This document shows positions 24,327-31,605 of a DNA stretch of 36,714 nt, piece after piece. How positions within the stretch are numbered: position 1 is the stretch's first letter; every line of letters starts with the position of its first letter. Under the pieces are notes generated by a model. The model saw only the letters and a program-made list of their open reading frames with translations, searched no databases and was not told the origin of the DNA. The DNA lies in the NCBI GenBank assembly GCA_018061105.1, contig JAGOUU010000013.1, positions 1-36,714 of the forward strand, in the 5' to 3' direction. Source of the stretch: Gammaproteobacteria bacterium. GTDB lineage: Bacteria; Pseudomonadota; Gammaproteobacteria; JAGOUU01. Made by a program: the position numbers and the translations under genes.

Positions 24327-26492
24327 ATGCTGCATACGTTTAATACTTTACGTGCCAAACTAGAAAAATATCTGGACGTAGATCAAATTGAACAAGTCTA
24401 TGATGCTTATATATTTGCAAATCGTGCTCATAAAGATCAATTAAGGGTTTCTGGGGAGCCTTATATCACTCACCCTTTAGAAGTATGTTGCATTTTAGCT
24501 GATTTAAAATTAGATCTTCAAAGTATTTTAACGGCATTATTACACGACGTCCTCGAAGATACGAACACAAAAAAAAGTGATTTGATTGAAAAATATGGCG
24601 AGACTGTAGCTGAACTAGTTGATGGCGTCAGCAAGTTAAAGCATCTGAATTTTAGTACTAGAGCAGAAGCTCAAGCTGAAAATCTGCGCAAAATGATGCT
24701 AGCCATGGTGCGTGATATCCGAGTTATTATTATTAAAATGGCTGATCGTTTGCATAATATGCAAACTTTGGGGGCTTTAAAACCACAAAAACGCCGTCGT
24801 ATTGCCAGAGAAACATTAGAGATATATGCGCCAATCGCTAATCGTTTGGGGATGTACTATTTCAAAACTGCTTTTGAAAATTATGGTTTTGATCACCTTC
24901 ATCCTATGCGATCGCGAGTTTTACGGGAACAAGTATCTAAACAACACCGCGTTAAATTAAAACTAATTGATGAAATTCAAAAAAATATAAAAGTTACTTT
25001 AACAGCGGCTGGAATTAATAATCATAAGATAATCGGGCGTGAAAAAAATATCTATAGTATTTATAAAAAGATGAAGAATAAGCGTATTCCATTTAATGAA
25101 ATAATGGATATTTATGCTTTTAGAATCGAAGTAGCTACTCAAGATGATTGCTATCGTGCATTAGGATTAATGCACGCACTTTTTAAGCCAGTCCCGAATA
25201 AATTTAAAGACTATATAGCTGTACCTAAAATTAATGGTTACCAGGCATTGCATACAGTACTACGTGGGCCAGATGGTGTTCCTGTTGAAATTCAGATCCG
25301 CACTTATGAGATGGGAAATCTTGCAGAAAACGGTGTGGCTGCTCATTGGCTGTATAAATCTGCTGATGCCAGTATAACTACGGCGCAAGTGCGAGCACGT
25401 GAATGGTTTTCGTCGTTATTAGAAATGCAAAACAGCGCAGGTAATTCATTAGAATTTATAGAAAATGTTAAAATAGATTTATTTCCTCACGAATTATATG
25501 TCTTTACGCCAAAAGGTGATGTTATTAAACTTCAGGCAGATAGCACAGCTGTAGATTTTGCTTATGCCGTGCATACTGATATAGGTAACACCTGTGTTGC
25601 TACTAGAATAGATAACCGTTTAGTGCCGCTCAGTACTATTTTAGAAAATGGGCAAACAGTAGAAATAATTACAGCAAAAGGTGCGAGGCCAAATCCTGCT
25701 TGGCTGAGCTTTGTTCAATCAGGCAAAGCACAAAGTAATATAAGACATTTTTTAAAATTCCAAAAAGAAGCAGATATGCACTCTTTGGGTAAAAAAATGC
25801 TAGATTCAGCTCTCAAAGATATTAATATTAATATTCAAGATGTACCTAAGCCAACAATAACTCGTTTATTAAAAGAATGTAATTTAAACTCTCTTGATGA
25901 ATTATATCAAGACACAGGGGTAGGCAATCGCTTGGCGTTTTTGATAGCTAAAAGATTAACTGAGCTGTTAAATTTAGATAACAAATTATCAAATGAAAAT
26001 ATTAATAAACCTATTGCTATTCAAGGCACTGAAGGCATGGCTATATCTTTTGCTGAATGTTGCTATCCTATTCCTGGTGATGCCATAGTTGGTGTTTTCA
26101 TAGAAGACAAAGGTCTAGAAGTCCATACTAGTAATTGCAAAAACCATCTGACTTATAAAAAATATAAATCTAGCAAAAGTGATAATGAAATCCGGCGTGA
26201 CATGAGCAACCAAGTGCAGTTGTGCTGGGCTGATGATTGCAAGGGGTTATTCAAAGTTAAAATAATTGTTGATGTTGCTAATAAGCGTGGTATGCTTGCG
26301 GAAATGGCTATAGCTATATCAGGCAGTAAAGCCAATATAGAAAAAATTACAACAGAAGATCAAGATGGTGGTTTAAACACTTTAATTACGATGTTACTCG
26401 GTGTTAAAGATAACCAGAATTTGTTTGACGTTATACGCAATCTTCGTAAAATCAAATACGTAAATAAAGTTTCTCGCTATGAACAACAATAA
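24327..26492 (+). CDS. spoT: Bifunctional (p)ppGpp synthetase/hydrolase SpoT
   Basis: Controls the stringent-response alarmone. Domains in order: HD hydrolase (about 25-200, with H49 and HDVLED at 73-78), synthetase (about 230-350, with MDIYAFRI, FKDYIA, NGYQALHT and VEIQIRT), TGS (about 385-445), and a C-terminal ACT domain (about 645-718). Intact hydrolase residues argue for SpoT rather than RelA. The loop usually PGRxKDYIA reads PNKFKDYIA, a mild change. 721 residues. Its last 14 bp overlap ridA, implying coupling. Confidence 0.96.
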   Translation: MLHTFNTLRAKLEKYLDVDQIEQVYDAYIFANRAHKDQLRVSGEPYITHPLEVCCILADLKLDLQSILTALLHDVLEDTNTKKSDLIEKYGETVAELVDGVSKLKHLNFSTRAEAQAENLRKMMLAMVRDIRVIIIKMADRLHNMQTLGALKPQKRRRIARETLEIYAPIANRLGMYYFKTAFENYGFDHLHPMRSRVLREQVSKQHRVKLKLIDEIQKNIKVTLTAAGINNHKIIGREKNIYSIYKKMKNKRIPFNEIMDIYAFRIEVATQDDCYRALGLMHALFKPVPNKFKDYIAVPKINGYQALHTVLRGPDGVPVEIQIRTYEMGNLAENGVAAHWLYKSADASITTAQVRAREWFSSLLEMQNSAGNSLEFIENVKIDLFPHELYVFTPKGDVIKLQADSTAVDFAYAVHTDIGNTCVATRIDNRLVPLSTILENGQTVEIITAKGARPNPAWLSFVQSGKAQSNIRHFLKFQKEADMHSLGKKMLDSALKDININIQDVPKPTITRLLKECNLNSLDELYQDTGVGNRLAFLIAKRLTELLNLDNKLSNENINKPIAIQGTEGMAISFAECCYPIPGDAIVGVFIEDKGLEVHTSNCKNHLTYKKYKSSKSDNEIRRDMSNQVQLCWADDCKGLFKVKIIVDVANKRGMLAEMAIAISGSKANIEKITTEDQDGGLNTLITMLLGVKDNQNLFDVIRNLRKIKYVNKVSRYEQQ

Positions 26493-26868
26493 AAAAGTTA
26501 TTTATACTGAAAAAGCTCCTATGCCAATAGGTCCGTACTCACAAGCAGTCAAAACTGGTAATTTGGTTTTTATTTCTGGGCAAATTGCCATTGATCCAAC
26601 AACTAACCAACTTGATATCGCCTCTATTGAGAACGAAGTATTATGTGTTTTTAATAATCTTAAGGCCATCTGTGAAGGGGCTGGCTCTAGTATTAATAAT
26701 ATAATAAAGTTAAATTTATATTTAACAGATTTAACAAATTTTTCGATAGTCAATGATATAATGAAGCAGTACTTTAATGAGCCGTATCCTGCACGAGCTG
26801 TTGTCGAAGTAGCAAATTTACCAAAGGGAGTGAGATTTGAGGCAGAAGGTGTACTACAACTAGATTAA
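26479..26868 (+). CDS. ridA: 2-iminobutanoate/2-iminopropanoate deaminase RidA
   Basis: Cytosolic enzyme that hydrolyses reactive enamine/imine intermediates released by PLP-dependent dehydratases. The 129-residue YjgF/UK114 protein has IGPYSQAV at the start, the FISGQIA segment, and the active-site Arg in PARAVVEVANLP with the following acidic residue in RFEAEGV. It starts inside the spoT 3' end. The spoT-ridA pairing is, from memory, found in pseudomonads too. Confidence 0.95.
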   Translation: MNNNKKVIYTEKAPMPIGPYSQAVKTGNLVFISGQIAIDPTTNQLDIASIENEVLCVFNNLKAICEGAGSSINNIIKLNLYLTDLTNFSIVNDIMKQYFNEPYPARAVVEVANLPKGVRFEAEGVLQLD

Positions 26869-26916
26869 TATATTTATAAAATATAAAAAATTTTTAAAAA
26901 ATTAAAAAGGACTTGT

Positions 26917-28260
26917 ATGTTTAAGAAAAAATTAAGTTATTTAATAATATTCTTAACAAGTGTATTATTTTTTGGCTGTTCTAGCTCTGATGATACAGCT
27001 TATATTTCTAGTCGGGTAGATAACGGTGTTATTACTTTAGGTAGTGATGTAGCAGAAAAATTTAATAAACAACAAAAAAGTGTTGAAATTATAACAGATA
27101 ATAATACGTTAAGTTTAGTTTCTGATTCTGATTCTGATTCTGATTCTGATTCTGATACCGATGCTGATTCTTCAGCTTTACAATCTTATAAATCTACCAA
27201 ATCTAATGCTAATATAGCCAATTTAAACAGATATTTATTAAGTCAATTAAATCAATCAAATCAATCAGACCGACCAGATAACCCAGATCAAACTTCAGTT
27301 ATTGTTTCCAAAATTAAAACTACTAAAATTACCAAATCTAAAAAACACACAGAATCCACGAAAACCTATAAATTAGACCAAGCAAAAATGCGTGTTCTAC
27401 TGGATGCTTATTCTGTAGATTTTGATGCTTTTGCCAGTGAAGAGCAATTACAACAATTTTCTCGATATGTCCGTGGTGCGCTCAATAAAAATCCTGTTAT
27501 GCAGAGCAAACTAGGAGATTTTTATTTAGATGGTATTGGTGGCGAAAGTTATCCAGACCTAGCTGTTAGCTGGTATCTGATCGCTGTAGCCAATAATTCT
27601 ACTTATGCTAATTACATACTGAGTATTTTATATCAACAAGGCATAGGACTACCGCAAGATTTATCAAAATCAGTTGCATCTTATAGAAAAGCAGCCGGTA
27701 AACAAGACAGCGCAAACGCCATGGTCATGGTAGCTAAGCGTTATTCCAACCCTTCTAGTTTTATTTATAATAAAAATGAAGCAGCAATGTGGATGGAATC
27801 AGCAGCAATGCAAAATAATGTTGAAGCGCAGTATTTACTTGGTGACATGTATGCCCAAGGCCGAGGGCGCCCTAAATCTGGTCTAGATGCTGCTAAATGG
27901 TATAGCAAAGCAGCAGCAAAAGGATCAGCTTATGCACAATATAGTTTGGGAGTATTATATTACAGCGGTCAAGGACTAGAGAAAAATTATACAGAAGCTA
28001 AAAAATGGTTAACATATGCAGCTTTTCAGCAAAATCCTGAAGCTGAATATTTATTAGGCAAAATGTATGAACAAGGCTTAGGTGTTCCAAAAGATTTGAC
28101 GAAAGCGTATGCTTTCTGGAAGTTAATTCCGCCAGGTCAAATAGTAAATGAAGACGTTGATACAAGATTAAGTAAAGTTATTACCAGTATGACTCCGGCA
28201 GAGCGTATTCAAGCTAATAAATTAGCACAAGAGTATAATCAGCAAAACAAAAAAGGTTAG
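26917..28260 (+). CDS. Sel1-repeat lipoprotein
   Basis: Probable outer-membrane or periplasmic lipoprotein: signal peptide with FFGC lipobox (C21). A low-complexity region of about 130 residues follows, with an Asp-Ser run near residues 70-82 and an Asn/Gln/Ser/Lys-rich linker. Then come about six Sel1-like (TPR-related) repeats between about 190 and 410, with signatures such as AQYLLGDMYAQGRG, AQYSLGVLYYSGQG and AEYLLGKMYEQGLG. Sel1 proteins are adaptors; in Legionella several act at the host interface (LpnE, EnhC), but function here is unknown. An AAGGAC ribosome-binding site precedes the ATG. The stop overlaps the convergent GHKL gene by 4 bp. Confidence 0.88.
   Translation: MFKKKLSYLIIFLTSVLFFGCSSSDDTAYISSRVDNGVITLGSDVAEKFNKQQKSVEIITDNNTLSLVSDSDSDSDSDSDTDADSSALQSYKSTKSNANIANLNRYLLSQLNQSNQSDRPDNPDQTSVIVSKIKTTKITKSKKHTESTKTYKLDQAKMRVLLDAYSVDFDAFASEEQLQQFSRYVRGALNKNPVMQSKLGDFYLDGIGGESYPDLAVSWYLIAVANNSTYANYILSILYQQGIGLPQDLSKSVASYRKAAGKQDSANAMVMVAKRYSNPSSFIYNKNEAAMWMESAAMQNNVEAQYLLGDMYAQGRGRPKSGLDAAKWYSKAAAKGSAYAQYSLGVLYYSGQGLEKNYTEAKKWLTYAAFQQNPEAEYLLGKMYEQGLGVPKDLTKAYAFWKLIPPGQIVNEDVDTRLSKVITSMTPAERIQANKLAQEYNQQNKKG
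27121..27156 (+). repeat. Six tandem TCTGAT hexamers in the Sel1 lipoprotein gene
   Basis: A perfect hexanucleotide array encodes (Ser-Asp)6 and continues in degenerate form to about 27171. Because the unit is a multiple of three, copy-number change would alter linker length without breaking the frame. Confidence 0.9.
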
Positions 28261-29033
28261 ATAACCAAGCGCAGTCTCCTTCCAGGTTTAAAATCCAAGC
28301 TTGTTGATGTATCAGCATCAGTAAGCTCAGGATTAAGATCATCTTGAATAGTTTTCATCTTATTATTTTTCATGTCAATAGGTAGCCTATCATCAAAAAC
28401 TGCTAAAACACTGGCAATAGCTTTGTCACAACGCTCTTTTTCAGAAACCTGCTTAGCAATCGGGGAGCTAAACGTGATTGCACAACCACCATTTTTATTA
28501 ACACGGTGAATAGTAAAATGACTTCTAGTATTTAAATTGAGCGCACTGTACCAGTCACACACTTGAGCTAGCCCTCTGCCGCAACCACCACCACTATGAT
28601 CGCCTTTTACTTTAGAGCTTGCACCCCGGCTTAAAGGTCCAACTAGGCCTAGGACATCTGCAACAGGACAAATCTGTTCAAAAGGGACTCTTATAAGGGA
28701 AAATCCTGGGCCATTATCACTAATAGTGATACTTATTAAATTAAGTATTGAGTCAATTTTTACGCTAATCGTAATTGCAGTAATTTTTAATTTAGGATCA
28801 AGAAAATTTTTTGCTAATTCCGAAGTGGAAGCCAATGCAAAGCATAACGCTGGAGAAGCTTTGATAAGTTCATTTGCATCAAGGCTTTCAGCTTCTAATA
28901 TAATGTATCTGCTTAATAGCTCACTGAGATTATAATATATTTTGGCAGTATCTAAAGCTAAAGAAGATTTCTTCGTTGAGAGGATTTGACTTAAGGCAGA
29001 AACATAATTAATAAATTCAATTCTTTTGCTCAT
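28257..29033 (-). CDS. Stand-alone GHKL ATPase-domain protein
   Basis: 258-residue protein with the ATP-binding motifs of the histidine kinase/Hsp90/MutL fold: N-box SELAKN (N76), G1 box SDNGPGF (D106-F111) and G2 box GGGCGRGL (148-155). There is no transmembrane segment, sensor domain, phospho-accepting His helix or receiver domain; residues 1-60 are helical and could be a degenerate dimerisation region. It is followed by a C-terminal acidic, probably disordered tail of about 45 residues. It may be a cytoplasmic kinase of anti-sigma type or an orphan signalling ATPase; neither can be decided here. Its position between ridA and oxyR, divergent from oxyR, suggests shared control across the 153-bp gap. 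Confidence 0.75.
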   Translation of the reverse strand: MSKRIEFINYVSALSQILSTKKSSLALDTAKIYYNLSELLSRYIILEAESLDANELIKASPALCFALASTSELAKNFLDPKLKITAITISVKIDSILNLISITISDNGPGFSLIRVPFEQICPVADVLGLVGPLSRGASSKVKGDHSGGGCGRGLAQVCDWYSALNLNTRSHFTIHRVNKNGGCAITFSSPIAKQVSEKERCDKAIASVLAVFDDRLPIDMKNNKMKTIQDDLNPELTDADTSTSLDFKPGRRLRLVI

Positions 29034-29186
29034 TTGAATACCTCAGATAGAACAATATCTAAATAATATTATGCTTTATAATCAAAAGATTAACATTAGG
29101 TAAAAATCTATTCAATACTTACTAATATTATTTTAATTATGTTATAAAATTATAATACGAGACAATAAAAGACTTAAAGTAATTTT

Positions 29187-30137
29187 ATGACATTAACTGA
29201 GTTGAGATATATTGTAGCAGTTGCAAGGGTAAAGCACTTTGGAAAAGCTGCGGATGAATGTTTTGTGAGTCAACCTACCCTTAGTGTAGGGATAAGAAAA
29301 CTAGAAGATAGTTTGGGTATAGCTATTTTTGAACGTGGACGAAGCGAAGTCAGGATTACACCAATAGGGCAGGCTATTATCACTCGTGCACAGAATGCTT
29401 TAGCTGAAACTGAGGCAATTAAAAATTTGGCTCTGGCTGATCAACACCAATTACGAGAGCCAATAAAATTCGGTAGTATCTATACTCTTGGCCAGTATTT
29501 ATACCCAGCTTTTATAAAGCAAATTTATAATTTTTCACCAGAATTATCTGTCTCTCTTAGTCAAGACTATCATGAAAAATTGTTAATGAAATTATTAAAT
29601 AAAGAATTAGATATAATATTATTATCTACTACTAATAATCAGATACAAAATTTAAAATCGCCAGAATTGTGTTATCAGCCAATTCTTCAAGAAGAATTAT
29701 ATATATTAGCTGCCAAAAGTCATAAACACAGTGAATCAGAAAATCTCAGCTCAGATATGATAAATAGCAGTGATTTATTGTTATTAAATAAACAACATTG
29801 CTTGCGCAATGAATGTTTAAGTATTAATCCTAATTGGAGTGAAGACAAAGATAATGTCAAAGAACCAGGATTTAATTCTTTAGAGTCCATGCATGACAAT
29901 GTTGTTTTAGAATCTGGTCTTGCCATAATACCAGCGGTATTTAGTGTAGATTTAAAACAAAAACAAAATGATCAAGTAAAAGTTATTTCTTTTAATAATA
30001 ATATTAATAATAGCCGCGTACCAACTAGAATCTTGAGCTTAGTTTGGCGAAATGATTTTCCAAGAATGCAGGCTCTTGATACTGTAAGACATGCTTTAAA
30101 AAATATTGATATTTTAGGTTTAAGTGTAATACTATAA
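29187..30137 (+). CDS. oxyR: OxyR-like LysR-family regulator with displaced redox cysteine
   Basis: Peroxide-sensing transcription activator by similarity. The N-terminal winged helix-turn-helix (ELRYIVAVARVKHFGKAADEC, then SQPTLSVGIRKLED) is typical OxyR. The regulatory domain keeps the sensing cysteine context HCLR (C205), and SLESMHDNVVLESGLAIIPA matches the E. coli SLETLRNMVAAGSG region. In E. coli the second redox cysteine is nine residues after the first (C199/C208); here the only following cysteine is at +5 (C210), and +9 is Asn. The overall loop length is not shortened. Upstream recG linkage, as in Pseudomonas (from memory), supports the OxyR assignment. Whether it still forms the regulatory disulfide is open. 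Confidence 0.88.
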   Translation: MTLTELRYIVAVARVKHFGKAADECFVSQPTLSVGIRKLEDSLGIAIFERGRSEVRITPIGQAIITRAQNALAETEAIKNLALADQHQLREPIKFGSIYTLGQYLYPAFIKQIYNFSPELSVSLSQDYHEKLLMKLLNKELDIILLSTTNNQIQNLKSPELCYQPILQEELYILAAKSHKHSESENLSSDMINSSDLLLLNKQHCLRNECLSINPNWSEDKDNVKEPGFNSLESMHDNVVLESGLAIIPAVFSVDLKQKQNDQVKVISFNNNINNSRVPTRILSLVWRNDFPRMQALDTVRHALKNIDILGLSVIL

Positions 30138-30171
30138 TTTTATAATGATAAAAATAATAAAAGACAAGATT

Positions 30172-30357
30172 ATGAAAAATTACCTAAAAAATTTATTCAA
30201 CGAAGTACCTCCACCATCTCCGGTGCCAGATATACCACCTATGCCCTCGCCATTACCTAATCCTAATCCTGATCCTGATCCAAGTCCGGTGCCACCTAAT
30301 CCAGCACCTCAGCCTGGGAAAGATGAGCCAGGTAAACCTATATATTGTTGTGTTTGA
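30172..30357 (+). CDS. Proline-rich 61-residue protein ending Cys-Cys-Val
   Basis: No family recognised. From the ATG at 30172 the protein has a short basic amphipathic start (MKNYLKNLF), then 22 prolines in 61 residues, with Pro at nearly every second position from 17 to 48 (NPNPDPDPSPVPPNPAPQP), and a closing PIYCCV. Such a stretch would be an extended, rigid polyproline-like rod. There is no signal peptide. The frame opens at an earlier ATG (30145), 7 bp after oxyR, adding nine residues; neither start has a strong ribosome-binding site. Close spacing suggests cotranscription with oxyR. The terminal cysteine pair could bind metal, form disulfides or be lipidated; all of this is conjecture. 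Confidence 0.6.
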   Translation: MKNYLKNLFNEVPPPSPVPDIPPMPSPLPNPNPDPDPSPVPPNPAPQPGKDEPGKPIYCCV

Positions 30358-30436
30358 AAAATCAAAGGGTTAGCGAAAGTAAATTTCTATAATATATAGA
30401 TTTTATGTTACTTTATTGACTTGTTATCATCTATTT

Positions 30437-30466
30437 GCTTTTATTATATATATATATTATAAAAGC
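30437..30466. repeat. A+T-rich inverted repeat between the proline-rich and Cys-rich genes
   Basis: A 30-base near-perfect palindrome (15-base arms, one mismatch) begins GCTTTTATTATAT and ends ATATTATAAAAGC. It lies 28 bases before the Cys-rich protein ATG. It could extrude as a cruciform, act as an attenuating hairpin, or contain the -10 of that gene. Confidence 0.55.
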
Positions 30467-30494
30467 TGGGTATATCTGGGTGTATTAATTCACT

Positions 30495-31523
30495 ATGCTT
30501 AAATTTATTAGATTATACAAATTATTAATAGCAATAGGTCAATTTGGTTTTTTTTGCTATACCTGTTCTAATATCTTTGCTAATCCCTTAGATGTTTTTA
30601 CTACTAAGATAGATAAAAATAAAATATTTTATTGCAATGACGGCGTATATCAGCCTGAAAATGTAAAGCCACTGAAAACCGGCCCTGGCACGATTGATTA
30701 TTGTGACAAAGTAAGACTAAATATTAAGCATTATAATACAGCTGATAACCAGCTCAGTACAACTTGTCCAAGTAAATCTGTTTACAGAATCATTACAAAA
30801 GTATCTCCTGTAGGACAAGATGGTCGTTGTAACGCTGCAGAAATAAAATGGTATTGCGATTCATTTGATACAGGTGTTTTCTCTGCTGTTTTTAATACGG
30901 ATGCGAAATTGCCTAAAAATTCAATGTATTGCCCAGAAGAATTATATGATAATACTCTTGAAATATTACGTTGCCCAGATAATAAAGTTTTTTCTGATGT
31001 TAAGCTTAGAGCCAATCGTATAGACGTTACTAGAACATATTGTAATATAGTAAATGTAGGTGAGAAACATTACGTAGAGAAAGATCAAAAATATGCTCGT
31101 TATACTTCTGATGAGATAGCTTCAATGCGGGAGATGGGAGATGTGGATGCGAGTCTGTTAAAAACTTGTGCCAGTCGCTCAGCATATCGATTAATAACTA
31201 AAAAAGATTTAGTAGATCCTAATGGCAACTGTCGTGTGACGTATGACGTTTATTGTGATACGGAAGTATTTGATAAAATGCCATTTGATAACAAGCTTTG
31301 CCCATTGTTACCAATAAAAACTGCCGCTGTCGCAACAGCTCAGACAGATACTGGCTGTTGTGGTTGTGGTGGCTGTTGTGGGGGTGGCTGTAGCAGTGCT
31401 TCAGGTGTTGGGGCGGTGTCTACGCAAGTTCCTATGGCAATATATGGTAATCGTATCATCGAACGTAACGGCATGCGTTACGAGTATGATGTATATACTG
31501 GTTATTATTTGCCGATTCAATAA
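30495..31523 (+). CDS. Exported cysteine-rich protein with two six-cysteine modules
   Basis: No family recognised. A signal peptide (hydrophobic to about residue 28, cleavage near IFA-NP) is followed by two homologous modules. Module 1 has C47, C70, C91, C112, C121, C146; module 2 has C160, C183, C225, C246, C254, C269. The best-matching parts are TCPSKSVYRIITK/TCASRSAYRLITK and IKWYCD/YDVYCD, showing an internal duplication. A Cys/Gly cluster (CCGCGGCCGGGC, 288-299) and a Tyr-rich tail end the 342-residue protein. Twelve paired cysteines suggest disulfide-bonded domains made through the DsbA/DsbB system. The weak upstream signal gives no clear ribosome-binding site. It sits inside the otherwise conserved oxyR-recG neighbourhood. 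Confidence 0.82.
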   Translation: MLKFIRLYKLLIAIGQFGFFCYTCSNIFANPLDVFTTKIDKNKIFYCNDGVYQPENVKPLKTGPGTIDYCDKVRLNIKHYNTADNQLSTTCPSKSVYRIITKVSPVGQDGRCNAAEIKWYCDSFDTGVFSAVFNTDAKLPKNSMYCPEELYDNTLEILRCPDNKVFSDVKLRANRIDVTRTYCNIVNVGEKHYVEKDQKYARYTSDEIASMREMGDVDASLLKTCASRSAYRLITKKDLVDPNGNCRVTYDVYCDTEVFDKMPFDNKLCPLLPIKTAAVATAQTDTGCCGCGGCCGGGCSSASGVGAVSTQVPMAIYGNRIIERNGMRYEYDVYTGYYLPIQ

Positions 31524-31553
31524 TTCTATTGTATATGATATTATATTATATCT

Positions 31554-31570
31554 TAAACTCTCAGAGTTTA
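31554..31570. promoter_or_regulatory. 17-bp perfect palindrome before recG
   Basis: TAAACTCT-C-AGAGTTTA is an exact dyad with a single central base, 35 bases before the recG ATG. The geometry suits a dimeric repressor site; as RNA it would give a 6-bp stem with a 5-base loop. The regulator is unknown. Confidence 0.45.
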
Positions 31571-31605
31571 GATGTTTTATTTTGCGATCTCTAATCTTAT
31601 GTCTT

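Noticed and set aside
30340-30357. C-terminal Cys-Cys-Val of the proline-rich protein as a CaaX prenylation signal
   Set aside because: CaaX needs the cysteine at position -4; here the cysteines are at -3 and -2. A Rab-like CCX signal would need a Rab GTPase context that is absent.
31360-31605. Upstream extension of recG by 82 codons
   Set aside because: It overlaps the Cys/Gly cluster of the exported protein in another frame and has no RecG similarity; the ATG at 31606 gives the normal family length.
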